Assembly: GCF_003952485.1 (NCBI RefSeq)
Contig: NZ_CP034447.1
Location: 6,400,501 to 6,464,500, forward strand
Origin: Mesorhizobium sp. M1E.F.Ca.ET.045.02.1.1
GTDB lineage: Bacteria; Pseudomonadota; Alphaproteobacteria; Rhizobiales; Rhizobiaceae
Reading direction: 5' to 3'
Length of the DNA stretch: 64,000 nt
Part shown: positions 18,760 through 27,519 of the stretch, in pieces
How the letters are laid out: each line of letters begins with the position of its first letter
Numbering within the stretch: the stretch's first letter is position 1
Translations under genes and position numbers: made by a program
Notes under the pieces: model-generated
Told to the model about the DNA's origin: nothing
Seen by the model: the letters and a program-made list of their open reading frames with translations, nothing else
Database searches by the model: none

Positions 18760-21700
18760 TTGAGCATTGGTTCTAAGGCAGGCGCGATTGCTGCGCGCAA
18801 GCGACAGGCAAGCCAGAAGCCCCGGAATGTGTGTGTCGTCTCGGAGGTCGCGTTCGGCTCGACGGTGACCGCCGATCCCGGCTCGGCGACCTACGCGCTG
18901 GCGCAGCATCTGGCGAAGATCGGTGACACGGTCACGCTGCTATGGGTGGCAAACCCACTCGGCAGCCAACCCGACGAGCAGGAGATCGCGAGGCTCGCCA
19001 AATGGTGCTTCGATAATTTCCTGGTGCGGCTCGAACTGCTGCCGTCATCGCCCGAATTGCTGCGCGGAATGGAGTCGAGCGACAAGAATTCTGTAGCCGT
19101 CTATCATTACCTCAAGCAGAACGCTTTCGACGTCGTCTATTTTTCGCTCGAGGGCGGACTGGCGCACTTCCCGACCGTCGCCAAGCGCACGGGGGTGTTT
19201 CCCGATCCTCCCGTGCTCGTGGTGCTCGCGCACGAGCCACTGATGTGGAAACTGGAGGCGAATGCCCGGGCGGTCGAGCGTAAGGAGCAGATGACCGTCG
19301 CGCATATGGAAAGGATGTCGGCGGAAACCTGCGACCATATCGTCGTAACCGGCCAGTCTTTGCTCGACTGGATGACCAAGGCGGGCTGGAAGCTGCCCGC
19401 CAGCCGGCACATCGCGACGCCGCTTGAGCCTGAGGAGTGGCGTTCGGACTTCACCCTCGACCGCTACAGGCCACGAGACCGGCCGACTGCGGAAGTGGTG
19501 CACTTTTCAGGCACGGAAGCGCGCAGCGGACTGACGCTGTTCTGCGACGCGCTCGATCGCCTGGCCGACGCCAGCGTGACCGACATCGCCGTGACGGTCG
19601 TCGGAGCGTTTGGGCATGTGCTCGGCGAGCACTCGGGCGGCATGATCGTTCGGCGGGCTCGACAATGGCCGTTCAAACTGAAGCTCCTGCCCATCCGGGA
19701 CGTGCCGGAAATCTTCCGTTACCTACGGCAGAGTCGTGCGCTGGTGGCAATCACCCATTCGGCCGCGCAACTTCCGCTGGATGTCGTGGCGTGCCTCGAC
19801 GAGGAGATTCCGTTCATCGCGACGGATGTCGGCAGCGTGCGTGACCTGCTCCATCCGAAATCCGCCGACGCCGTCATGATGGAGGCGTCGCCTTCCGGGA
19901 TCGCGGCCAAGATCGCTTCAACGCTGGAGAGCCCCTCGTTCCGCCCTGCAAAGCCGCTGCAGAACCGCGACGCACGCGAAAAGGCCTGGAGCAAGCTGCA
20001 CGCCAAACTGTGCCGGCAGCCCGGCAAGGCCGCCGGCCGCGGCCGAGGCGCTCTGCCGCTCGTTTCGATCATCACGGCGCATTACAATCGGGCGCGCCTG
20101 CTGCCGCAGGCGATTGCCTCGGTTCGGCGCCAGGACTACCCCAACATCGAATTGATCGTCGTCGATGACGGCAGCACGGATCCGGAGGCAATCGAGCTGC
20201 TGGCGGAACTGGAGCCCGAATTCAAGCGGCGCGGCTGGCGCATCATCCGGCAGAAGAATGGTTTCCTCGGCAAGGCACGCAACACCGGAATTCGAGCCGC
20301 GAAGGGTTCGTTGATCCTGTTCCTGGATGACGACAACGCACTGTTTCCGAATGCGGTCAGCACATTCGTCGCCGGTGTGCAAAAGTCCGGCGCCGACATC
20401 TGCACGACCTTTGCCAAGTGGCTCAATGAGCCCTTCGTGCCGCCGGACACCAAAAGCGGCTATATGCTCTATTTTCCGGTCGGCGGCCCTCCGGACATCG
20501 CCCTGATCACCAATCCCTATGGCGATGCCAATGCGATGTTCCGGCGTGAGGTGTTCGACAAGGTAGGGTACCTCAACGAGGAGCGCGGCTTTTCGGCGAG
20601 CGACTGGGAGTTCTTCCTGCGCGCCGATCTGGCAGGTCTCACGATCGTCACGATCCCGGAGCCGCTCTACTGGTACCGCTCCTCGCCGACGGGCATGAAC
20701 CGGAATGCAGAATGGCTGAGGAACCGCAGGCCGATCATCAATGTGTTCCGAAAGCACAAATTCGCGCACACCGACATGTTCGTGCAGCTTGGCATCAGCT
20801 CGAACACCGCCGATCATGAAAAGGAACTCAACCTCTGGAACCTGGAACTGCGCGTCAAGGATGATCGTTATCTGCGGCTAAGCTCGGCCCCCGCCAATTC
20901 CACCGACGCGATGCAGTTGCTGGCCGAGATTGCGGCGCGCGAAGGCAGGCCCGATACGGCGATTTCGCTTCTCGCCCATTCCGGGCGATCGGACTTCACG
21001 CTGGGTGTCGTCGACCTGCTCGACGCGACGGCCGAGGACACCGTGCCGGAACTGTATTCCGCGCTTCAGCGCGAGCGATACCTCCCGGCCGAGGTCCTGC
21101 GCCTTGCCCATGTCGGCTCGTATCCGGATGCCGATCCCGATCTGTTGACCTATGTCGAACAATCGCCGGACCAACTGTTCGTCCAGGCCAAGGGCAATAT
21201 TGTCTCAATGGCTTTGCTGAAGGGCGTCTGCCCACCCGGCACAGTCGGCGCGGATTGCTGGGTCTACCTCGACGAAGCATTGACCGGGCCGGCGCAGTTT
21301 CAGATCGCGATCGTCGATGCGGAAAACCGGACTTTCAGCGATCTCGCTCGGCTCCTCGAAAATGGCGATGGAAGCGGCTGGGCCGATGTCAGCCGCCCGC
21401 ATGAACCCCGCGAGATCATGGCGAGCGTCGACACGCCGGCATCAGCCAGGCGCGATTTGCTGCTTGCCGTCAGATGTGGCGGCAATCGGCCCGACGCGCC
21501 GGTGCTCGGCGGTTTTTCAAGCATCAAGATCCGCAGTGTCGTCTCGCCCGACGCGAGGCGCCCACGCCTCAACGCGCCGCAATCGCGCCAACGCACGCGG
21601 CGGCTGACAGGCGAGGAACTGAAGCATTCGACGCTCGTGACGAATTATCCCTCCGAACTGCCGTTGCTTCTCGTCGCTGGCGACAATGGCGGCATATTCC

Positions 21701-22062
21701 TGCGGCCGAGCACGCATGGCCCGGTCGTAGCCGCGCTCAACGCCGCTTTTCCGGCATTTGCCAGGAGCGCCATCGCGACGGTGGAGATGGCCCACGAGGA
21801 GGCGTCGCCGTTCGAGTTCGCCATGGCTCTCGGCAGGCCGGAGGAAAAACTCGTTTGGAACCGCGACGCTCCCGTCGGCGCCTTGGCGTTCTCCGGATGG
21901 ACACGGGTTTCGAAACCTTTCGAGCTGCATGACCTGAAGGTTTCCATCCGGGAAATCGATCGCAAATGGCTGACGATCTATCTGGCGATCCGGCTGCCGC
22001 GCGGTTCGAAACCCATGCCGTCCAACGCCTTCTGGCGCAAGCTGTTGCTCGTGTGGGATTGA
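18760..22062 (+). CDS. Large multidomain glycosyltransferase (GT-B-like plus GT2), paralogue B
   Basis: This 1100-residue protein starts with TTG 18760 behind CGAGGGGG. The start is supported by the shared opening (MSIGSK here, MAIGSK in paralogue A). The GT-B-like part has EHSGGMIVRRARQWPFKLK. The GT2 part from about residue 432 has PLVSIITAHYNRARLLPQAI, VDDGSTDPE, FLDDDNALFP and SDWEFFLRADL. A TPR-like stretch follows, then an extra beta-rich domain of about 170 residues (about 760-930) absent from paralogue A, then the shared C-terminal domain from about 966 (LLLVAGDNGGIFLRP ... FSGWTRV). The domain layout suggests duplication followed by domain gain or loss. Substrates are unknown. Confidence 0.82.
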   Translation: MSIGSKAGAIAARKRQASQKPRNVCVVSEVAFGSTVTADPGSATYALAQHLAKIGDTVTLLWVANPLGSQPDEQEIARLAKWCFDNFLVRLELLPSSPELLRGMESSDKNSVAVYHYLKQNAFDVVYFSLEGGLAHFPTVAKRTGVFPDPPVLVVLAHEPLMWKLEANARAVERKEQMTVAHMERMSAETCDHIVVTGQSLLDWMTKAGWKLPASRHIATPLEPEEWRSDFTLDRYRPRDRPTAEVVHFSGTEARSGLTLFCDALDRLADASVTDIAVTVVGAFGHVLGEHSGGMIVRRARQWPFKLKLLPIRDVPEIFRYLRQSRALVAITHSAAQLPLDVVACLDEEIPFIATDVGSVRDLLHPKSADAVMMEASPSGIAAKIASTLESPSFRPAKPLQNRDAREKAWSKLHAKLCRQPGKAAGRGRGALPLVSIITAHYNRARLLPQAIASVRRQDYPNIELIVVDDGSTDPEAIELLAELEPEFKRRGWRIIRQKNGFLGKARNTGIRAAKGSLILFLDDDNALFPNAVSTFVAGVQKSGADICTTFAKWLNEPFVPPDTKSGYMLYFPVGGPPDIALITNPYGDANAMFRREVFDKVGYLNEERGFSASDWEFFLRADLAGLTIVTIPEPLYWYRSSPTGMNRNAEWLRNRRPIINVFRKHKFAHTDMFVQLGISSNTADHEKELNLWNLELRVKDDRYLRLSSAPANSTDAMQLLAEIAAREGRPDTAISLLAHSGRSDFTLGVVDLLDATAEDTVPELYSALQRERYLPAEVLRLAHVGSYPDADPDLLTYVEQSPDQLFVQAKGNIVSMALLKGVCPPGTVGADCWVYLDEALTGPAQFQIAIVDAENRTFSDLARLLENGDGSGWADVSRPHEPREIMASVDTPASARRDLLLAVRCGGNRPDAPVLGGFSSIKIRSVVSPDARRPRLNAPQSRQRTRRLTGEELKHSTLVTNYPSELPLLLVAGDNGGIFLRPSTHGPVVAALNAAFPAFARSAIATVEMAHEEASPFEFAMALGRPEEKLVWNRDAPVGALAFSGWTRVSKPFELHDLKVSIREIDRKWLTIYLAIRLPRGSKPMPSNAFWRKLLLVWD

Positions 22063-22149
22063 GGCGGGCGAGGCAGTCGCGCGAACGTTACTTGGCAGCA
22101 CCAAGAACTGCGGTAATAGACGGGGTCGTCCTGGGGAGGTATCTTGAAG

Positions 22150-22926
22150 ATGAAGTCTGTATTCAGCCTCATCCTGGCGATTTTTATCGTCGCTGGCAGC
22201 GCGGCTTCGTTCAAAGCGACCGCCCAGGAACGTGACGTCGGGCCGAAATGCACCCAATGGAATTCGTACCGTGTCCTGTTCAAGAAGGGCGAAGGAAAGA
22301 TTTCGGACGAAACCGCCAATTCGCTGGCGGCGTTCCTGAAAGACAGCGGGCGCGATTGCGGCTACAGGCTTTACGCGACGGCGAGCAAAGAAGGCAATTA
22401 CACCAAGGCCGATGGCATAGCCGGCCGCAGGCTCGACGCGACCAAGGATTTTCTCAAGACGCAAGGTGTGAAACCCGAAATGGTGCTGGCGCTTTCGCAC
22501 TGGGTCGATGACAGCGCCGCGGATACGAAACAGGCGCGGAGTGCGATTCTGTACGCGCTTCCGAAGCAAGGAATCTCCTGCCGGCAGTATGAGAAAAGGA
22601 GTCCTCTGCAGGTCCCCATGTTCTTCGACAGCCAGTCTCTTGTGATTTCGCCGCAGGTCAAAAGTGACCTCGAGAAATTTGCCACCAGCATCAAAGACAC
22701 GCGCTGCAACGTGGAATTGACAGCGATGGCAGCGAAGGAATTCACCGGCGCGAACACCGCGAAGACGAACAAGGACCTGGCCAAGCAGCGCGTCAAGGCG
22801 ATCATGGACATCCTAACCGCCGCCGGCATCGACAGCGACCGGCTCATCGACACGCATGTGGACTATGTCGGCGACAAGAAGCCGAACACCGCCAAGAATC
22901 GTCTGGCCACGGCGTCGCTGATGTAG
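22150..22926 (+). CDS. Exported protein with two OmpA-like (peptidoglycan-associated-type) repeats
   Basis: This protein of about 258 residues has a signal peptide (MKSVFSLILAIFIVAGSAAS, cleavage near ATAQE). Two similar halves follow: YRVLFKKGEGKISDETANSL...GRRLDATKDFLKTQGV, and MFFDSQSLVISPQVKSDLEKF...LAKQRVKAIMDILTAAGI. Both resemble OmpA C-terminal domains (beta strand, helix, strand, RxxAVxxYL-like helix). The ribosome site GGGGAGG at 22133-22139 serves ATG 22150 or an in-frame TTG 22144. It follows paralogue B by 87 bp in the same direction. Peptidoglycan binding is inferred, and key OmpA residues are degenerate. Confidence 0.6.
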   Translation: MKSVFSLILAIFIVAGSAASFKATAQERDVGPKCTQWNSYRVLFKKGEGKISDETANSLAAFLKDSGRDCGYRLYATASKEGNYTKADGIAGRRLDATKDFLKTQGVKPEMVLALSHWVDDSAADTKQARSAILYALPKQGISCRQYEKRSPLQVPMFFDSQSLVISPQVKSDLEKFATSIKDTRCNVELTAMAAKEFTGANTAKTNKDLAKQRVKAIMDILTAAGIDSDRLIDTHVDYVGDKKPNTAKNRLATASLM

Positions 22927-22972
22927 CGCGCCGGCCGCCGGCGCAACGCCGGTACAACGTGCCGCGCGACGC

Positions 22973-23800
22973 TCACGCCGCGGCGCGCCAGGCGCCGGGC
23001 GCAAGTCCCTTGATCGCCTTGAACACCCTGGTGAGATGGCTCTGGTCGGCGAAGCCGGTCGCCGCGGCGATCTCGGCCAGCGGCATGTCGGTTTTGATCA
23101 GCGCCGAGGCGGCGCGGATACGGCGGTCGCGCAGATATTGTCCAGGCGTCATGCCGGCGGCGCGGTGGAAATCGCGGATGACCTGGAAGCGGGTGACCCC
23201 GGCCGTCGCCGCCAATCGAGCGAGATCGAAGCCGGCAGAAAGATCTTCGGCAATCAGCTCGCCATAGAGGCGGAAGCGCTGCGCCGTTTCACCGCCATCC
23301 GAAGCGCGATCGCGGACCTTGCGGTCGCCGAAGCGGCTGGCCAGTTCGCGCAGCGCCATGAGCATGGCCGCTTCCTGCTCGAGCTTCCCGGCCAGGCGAT
23401 GCGCCTTCACGAAGGCCCACGCCAGTTCCGGCGCCTCGACAATGCCCTCGCTGAACATCGGCAATCGCGACTGCTCGATATCCTCGGCGATCTCGGCCAT
23501 CAGCGCGACGTCGGGATAGCAGGTGCGGTAGGCCCAGCCGGCGGGAGCGCCTTTCTCGCCGTCATGCGGCTCTTCCGGATTGACGATGATGATCGAGCCC
23601 GCCGGCGCCAGATGCTGGCGGCGGCCGATCCTCAGCTTCTCGACGCCGGCCACCACGACGCCGAACACCCAGGTCGGATGCGTGTGCAGCGCGTAGGCAT
23701 GGTCGCGGTAGCGGGCGGCGAGCATTTCCAGGCCGCCAAGGCCCTCATGCCTGGTCAGCCTTGCTGCTTCGCGCTCCCTTTGCTCGCCGGCATCGCTCAT
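22973..23800 (-). CDS. AraC-family transcriptional regulator
   Basis: This 275-residue protein has an N-terminal cupin-like sensor (AYALHTHPTWVFGVVVAG, SIIIVNPEEPHDGEKG) and a C-terminal double helix-turn-helix (about residues 175-272). The latter includes ARLAATAGVTRFQVIRDFHR, GMTPGQYLRDRRI and IAAATGFADQSHLTRVFK, the AraC signature. The start is ATG 23798-23800. It is divergent from the M20 amidohydrolase (102 bp apart), so control of that gene is plausible. The effector is unknown; relatives with this sensor often control amino-acid efflux or catabolism. Confidence 0.88.
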   Translation of the reverse strand: MSDAGEQREREAARLTRHEGLGGLEMLAARYRDHAYALHTHPTWVFGVVVAGVEKLRIGRRQHLAPAGSIIIVNPEEPHDGEKGAPAGWAYRTCYPDVALMAEIAEDIEQSRLPMFSEGIVEAPELAWAFVKAHRLAGKLEQEAAMLMALRELASRFGDRKVRDRASDGGETAQRFRLYGELIAEDLSAGFDLARLAATAGVTRFQVIRDFHRAAGMTPGQYLRDRRIRAASALIKTDMPLAEIAAATGFADQSHLTRVFKAIKGLAPGAWRAAA

Positions 23801-23902
23801 GGCCAGCAGCCTTTCTTGAAACCGTCCTGCCCGTCAATCCCGTTCAAGACGGAAGCCGAAGGCATCGGCAACATCGCCGCAATCGAGAGCGGAGACACGA
23901 CG

Positions 23903-25081
23903 ATGCAGAACAACGACAGGATAGCGGCGATCGTGCCGGAGGTGATCGGCTGGCGGCAGGCGATCCACGCCAATCCGGAGCTCGGCTTTGCCGAGCACGA
24001 GACAGCGGCTTTCGTCGCGGCGAAGCTGAAGGAATTCGGCCTTGCGGTTCACACCGATGTCAGCGCCACCGCGGTGGTGGCGACGCTGACGAAAGGCAGG
24101 GGCGGCAAGGCCATCGCGTTGCGCGCCGAGCTGGACGCGCTGCCGATCAGGGAAGCCGCCAATGTCGCCTACGCCTCGCGCAAGGACGGCGTCATGCATG
24201 CCTGCGGCCATGACGGCCATACCGCCATGCTGCTCGGCGCGGCGAAATTGCTGGCCGAGGACGAGGACTTCGACGGCACGGTGGTGTTTGTCTTCCAGCC
24301 GGCCGAGGAAGTGCTCGGCGGCGGCAAGAAGATGATCGAGGACGGGCTGCTGAAGCGCTTTCCGGTCGATCAGGTGTTTGCGGTGCATAACTGGCCGGGT
24401 TTTCCGGAAGGCCATATCGGCGTGCGCGCCGGACCGCAGATGGCGGCGGTCGACGATTTCGAGATCGTCTTTCGCGGCAGCGGCTGCCACGCGGCGATGC
24501 CGCATCTGGGCGACGATCCGCTGCTGGCCGCCGCAAGCTTCGTGACAGCGATCCAGCGGCTGGTTTCCCGCAGCGTCGATCCGCTGTCGCCGGCCGTATT
24601 GTCTGTGACGCAGATCCATGGCGGCCGCTTCAATAATTTCGTCCCGGGCGAAGTGAAGGTCGAAGGCACCTGCCGCTTCTACGACCGCGCGCTCTCGGAC
24701 CATTGCGCGGCCGAGATCGAGCGCGTGGCGCGCTCCACGGCAGCGATCCACGGTGTCAGCGCCGAACTGTCCTATAAGCGCGGCTATCCACCGGTGGTGA
24801 ACCCGGCGAACGGAGCGGCACTCGCAGCCTTGGCCGGCTCGGACACGGTTGGTGCGGAACACGTCTCGACCGAGTTCCAGCCCAGCATGGGCTGCGAGGA
24901 TTTCGCTTTCCTGCTGCAGGGCGTCGGCGACGGCGCCTATGTCTGGATCGGCGCCGGCGATGTCGGCCCCGGCGCCGGGCTGCATGGCGACCGCTTCGTC
25001 TTCAACGACGCCATCATCCCGATCGGCATCCGCTTCTTCCTCAATGTCGTCCAGCGCGCGCTGCCGGTCGGCGGGAGGTAG
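23903..25081 (+). CDS. M20-family amidohydrolase (hippurate/N-acyl-amino-acid hydrolase type)
   Basis: This 392-residue enzyme starts at ATG 23903 behind GGAGA. It has metal ligands in HACGHDGHTAMLLGAAK, FQPAEEVLGGGKKM and the late FQPSMGCEDFAFLLQ, plus RAELDALPIRE, all typical of the M20D subfamily that hydrolyses N-acyl amino acids, hippurate or IAA-amino acids with a divalent metal pair. No signal peptide is present, so it is cytoplasmic. The frame is open far upstream, but that part reads across the AraC gene and is not coding. The substrate cannot be read from sequence. Confidence 0.9.
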   Translation: MQNNDRIAAIVPEVIGWRQAIHANPELGFAEHETAAFVAAKLKEFGLAVHTDVSATAVVATLTKGRGGKAIALRAELDALPIREAANVAYASRKDGVMHACGHDGHTAMLLGAAKLLAEDEDFDGTVVFVFQPAEEVLGGGKKMIEDGLLKRFPVDQVFAVHNWPGFPEGHIGVRAGPQMAAVDDFEIVFRGSGCHAAMPHLGDDPLLAAASFVTAIQRLVSRSVDPLSPAVLSVTQIHGGRFNNFVPGEVKVEGTCRFYDRALSDHCAAEIERVARSTAAIHGVSAELSYKRGYPPVVNPANGAALAALAGSDTVGAEHVSTEFQPSMGCEDFAFLLQGVGDGAYVWIGAGDVGPGAGLHGDRFVFNDAIIPIGIRFFLNVVQRALPVGGR

Positions 25082-25144
25082 CGCGATTGCCAAGCGTGGA
25101 GATTTCGCGCAACGGTCGAGCGATCGAAACGACCGCGAGATCTG

Positions 25145-26311
25145 ATGCCGGGGACTGACAAGACCGTGCTCATCACCGGCGCGCGCGCGCCGGTGGCGCT
25201 GCATCTGGCGCGCCTGCTTCATGGCGCCGGCCGCCAGGTGATCCTGGCCGACACGCCGGCGCGGCCGATCGCGGCCGCAAGCAAGGCCTGCGCGCGCTAT
25301 CATCGCCTGCCGCCGCCGCGCTTCGAGCCGCAGGCTTATGCCGAGATGGTCGAGACGCTGGTCCGGGCTGAAGGCGTAGACCTCGTCATCCCGACGTGCG
25401 AGGAAGTCTTTTATCTCGCGCTGGCCTGGCGTGGTCGAAGGATGCCGGCGCCGCTACTCGCCCCCGACATCGACCTGCTGGCGGAGGTCCACAACAAGTA
25501 CAGCTTCGTCCGACTGGCCGAGCGCCTCGGGCTGACGGTGCCGGAGACCACTCTGCTCAATTCTCGCGACGATCTGGAGGCGGTCCGCCGCCGCTCGCGC
25601 GACCTGGTGTTCAAGCCGGTCTGGTCGCGCTTCGCCAGCCAGGTGCTGCTGCGTCCGACGCCGGACTTCCTCGATGCCATCGTCCCCTCTCCCGCCATGC
25701 CTTGGGTGGCGCAGCGTTTCATCGATGGCGAGGAGATCAGCGCCTATGCGGTGGCGCGCGAAGGCAGGCTCAAGGGGCTGGCGCTCTATCGTTCGCTCTA
25801 CCGCGCCGGCAAGGGCGCCGGCATCTTCTTCGAGCGGGTCGAGGATCAGGCAGCGCGAGAGCTGGTCGAGTGCATCGTTGCCGGCACGTCATGGACCGGG
25901 CAAATCTCGTTCGACCTGATGCGCGAGGCGGACGGTCGCGTGCTGCCGCTGGAATGTAATCCGCGCGCCGTCAGCGGCCTGCATTTTTTCCGCGATCCGG
26001 TGCGGTTTGCCGATGCGATGCTGGACGACGGGCCTGAGGCCGCCCCCGATGTGGTCGCACCGCAAACCGTGCGGCTTGCCATGTGGATTTATGGATTGCC
26101 GGCGGCCTTGCACTCCGGCGGTCTCGCCCACTTTCGAACGGCGATGCGCGAAGGCCAGGAATTGCTCGACTGGCCGGGCGACCCGGCGCCGGTGAAGGCG
26201 CAGTGGACGGCATTGGCCGAGATCGCCCGCGTGGCTTGGTGCCAGCGCATCAGCCTGCAGGCGGCGTCGACGCGCGATATCGAGTGGAACGGGCCGGCAG
26301 ATTGCCGCTGA
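25145..26311 (+). CDS. ATP-grasp domain protein of unknown specificity
   Basis: This 388-residue protein has an N-terminal Rossmann-like preATP-grasp part (VLITGARAPVALHLARLLH) and an ATP-grasp core: VHNKYSFVRLAERLGLTVPE, DLVFKPVWSRFAS, WVAQRFIDGEEISAYAV and a metal-binding FDLMREADGRVLPLECNPRAVSG. Such enzymes ligate a carboxylate to an amine or thiol via acyl phosphate. It follows the M20 gene by 63 bp and is convergent with the Rieske end of the biosynthetic operon, with a repeat between. It could serve that pathway or act with the M20 hydrolase; neither is shown. Confidence 0.8.
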   Translation: MPGTDKTVLITGARAPVALHLARLLHGAGRQVILADTPARPIAAASKACARYHRLPPPRFEPQAYAEMVETLVRAEGVDLVIPTCEEVFYLALAWRGRRMPAPLLAPDIDLLAEVHNKYSFVRLAERLGLTVPETTLLNSRDDLEAVRRRSRDLVFKPVWSRFASQVLLRPTPDFLDAIVPSPAMPWVAQRFIDGEEISAYAVAREGRLKGLALYRSLYRAGKGAGIFFERVEDQAARELVECIVAGTSWTGQISFDLMREADGRVLPLECNPRAVSGLHFFRDPVRFADAMLDDGPEAAPDVVAPQTVRLAMWIYGLPAALHSGGLAHFRTAMREGQELLDWPGDPAPVKAQWTALAEIARVAWCQRISLQAASTRDIEWNGPADCR

Positions 26312-26325
26312 CGTTGGCGGGACAG

Positions 26326-26483
26326 CACCCCCCTCTGGCCTGCCGGCCATCTCCCCCGCAAGGGTGGAGATTATCAGCTTCGCCTTCGGCGCCCTTATTG
26401 CAGCGTCGGAGATTGGCGAAAGCCGGTGCGACAGCAAATCTCCCCCCTTGCGGGGGAGATGTCCGGCAGGACAGAGAGGGGTG
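26326..26483. repeat. Large imperfect inverted repeat of rhizobial type
   Basis: The left arm at 26326-26372 (starting CACCCCCCTCTGGCCTGCC) is repeated inverted at 26437-26483 (ending GGCAGGACAGAGAGGGGTG). The arms are about 47 bp with a few mismatches, separated by a 64-bp spacer. Cores read CATCTCCCCCGCAAGGG and its complement. I recognise it as a common intergenic element of rhizobia. It lies between the convergent ATP-grasp and Rieske genes, where the long stem could also end transcription. Confidence 0.85.
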
Positions 26484-26517
26484 TGACGGAATGAGACGCC
26501 GCTTTCTAGTGTCGCGA

Positions 26518-27519
26518 TCACAACTCGATCTGATACACCCTCGGTTCACTCGCCGAAGGCGGCATTTTCCCCTCCATGATCGCCGCGATGTCGCGGCGCA
26601 GGAAATCGAGCGGGCCGATCACCGGCAGCGCCGGCGGCGCGAAACGGGCGTTGTCGCTTGCCGATTTCAGCACCCGGCGGTCCTGATGCAGCGCGATGGT
26701 GAACAGCGGCTTGAAGGCGAGCGCCTTCAACTCGCCGAGCAAGCCCTGCCGCTGGCCGATCAGCCAACCGACGCCCTCGACGGTGCGCTCGTCCGCCTGG
26801 CGCAGATGAAAGGTGGTGGCGAGCACCAGCCCCTCCTTGCCCCAATATTCGAGCTCGGCGATGCCGGGATGGTGGAAGCGGCCGATGGTTTTCGCCCGCT
26901 CGCCCTCCAGCAGCCGGCTGATCAATCCTTGCTGTCTGTCCTCACCGGTGTAGCAGGCTTCGACCCAGCCCTCGCCGCCCGTCACCTCGACCCGCACCAG
27001 ATGACGTTTCGAGGTCAGGCCGCGCAGCAGGCCCTTGTGGGTGAAATGGGTGTGGGTGGCATCCAGAATGTTCTCGGCGGCGTCGATGACCGTCGACTGC
27101 GTCGAGCTGCGCACCCGCCGCGCGATGATGTCCTTGCCCTCCATGCAATGGAGATAGGGTTCGCCCTGCGGCGCGCCGGAGGAGACGAAGACGACGCCGT
27201 CGCGCTCGATCGCGGCGTAACGGCGGACCCGGTAGTGCGGCATTGCGCCGACATGGCCCGGAATGGCGGTGCAGCGGCCTTCGCCGTCATAGCGCCAGCC
27301 ATGGTAAGGGCATTCGATCTCACCGCCGACCACCTTGCCGGTCGACAGCTCCACCAGCCGGTGCGGGCAGCGGTCGAACAGTGCGGCAATGCCTTGCGCC
27401 GAGCGGAACAGCACCAGCGGCGCGCCCTCGAAGAAAACGCGCTTCGGCCGCTGGCCGATGTCGGCCGAGAGCGCCACCGCCTGCCAAAAATCCTTCGCGT
27501 GGTCACGGCGTTCGCTCAC
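26518..27519 (-). CDS. Rieske non-haem iron oxygenase
   Basis: This is a 333-residue protein. The Rieske [2Fe-2S] ligands are C51, H53 (DRCPHRL) and C70, H73 (IECPYHGW). The mononuclear iron motif Dx2Hx4H is D153, H156, H161 ([13 protein letters not shown]). It resembles single-component-type hydroxylases or demethylases such as VanA and KshA. An electron-transfer partner is not encoded nearby. Its start overlaps the acyltransferase stop by ATGA, making it the last gene of the six-gene operon. It presumably does a late oxidation on the pathway product. The family is certain and the substrate unknown. Confidence 0.9.
   Translation of the reverse strand: MSERRDHAKDFWQAVALSADIGQRPKRVFFEGAPLVLFRSAQGIAALFDRCPHRLVELSTGKVVGGEIECPYHGWRYDGEGRCTAIPGHVGAMPHYRVRRYAAIERDGVVFVSSGAPQGEPYLHCMEGKDIIARRVRSSTQSTVIDAAENILDATHTHFTHKGLLRGLTSKRHLVRVEVTGGEGWVEACYTGEDRQQGLISRLLEGERAKTIGRFHHPGIAELEYWGKEGLVLATTFHLRQADERTVEGVGWLIGQRQGLLGELKALAFKPLFTIALHQDRRVLKSASDNARFAPPALPVIGPLDFLRRDIAAIMEGKMPPSASEPRVYQIEL

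Noticed and set aside
23036..23902. N-terminal extension of the M20 amidohydrolase
   Set aside because: It is antisense to the AraC gene; the ATG at 23903 has a ribosome site and matches the family N-terminus.
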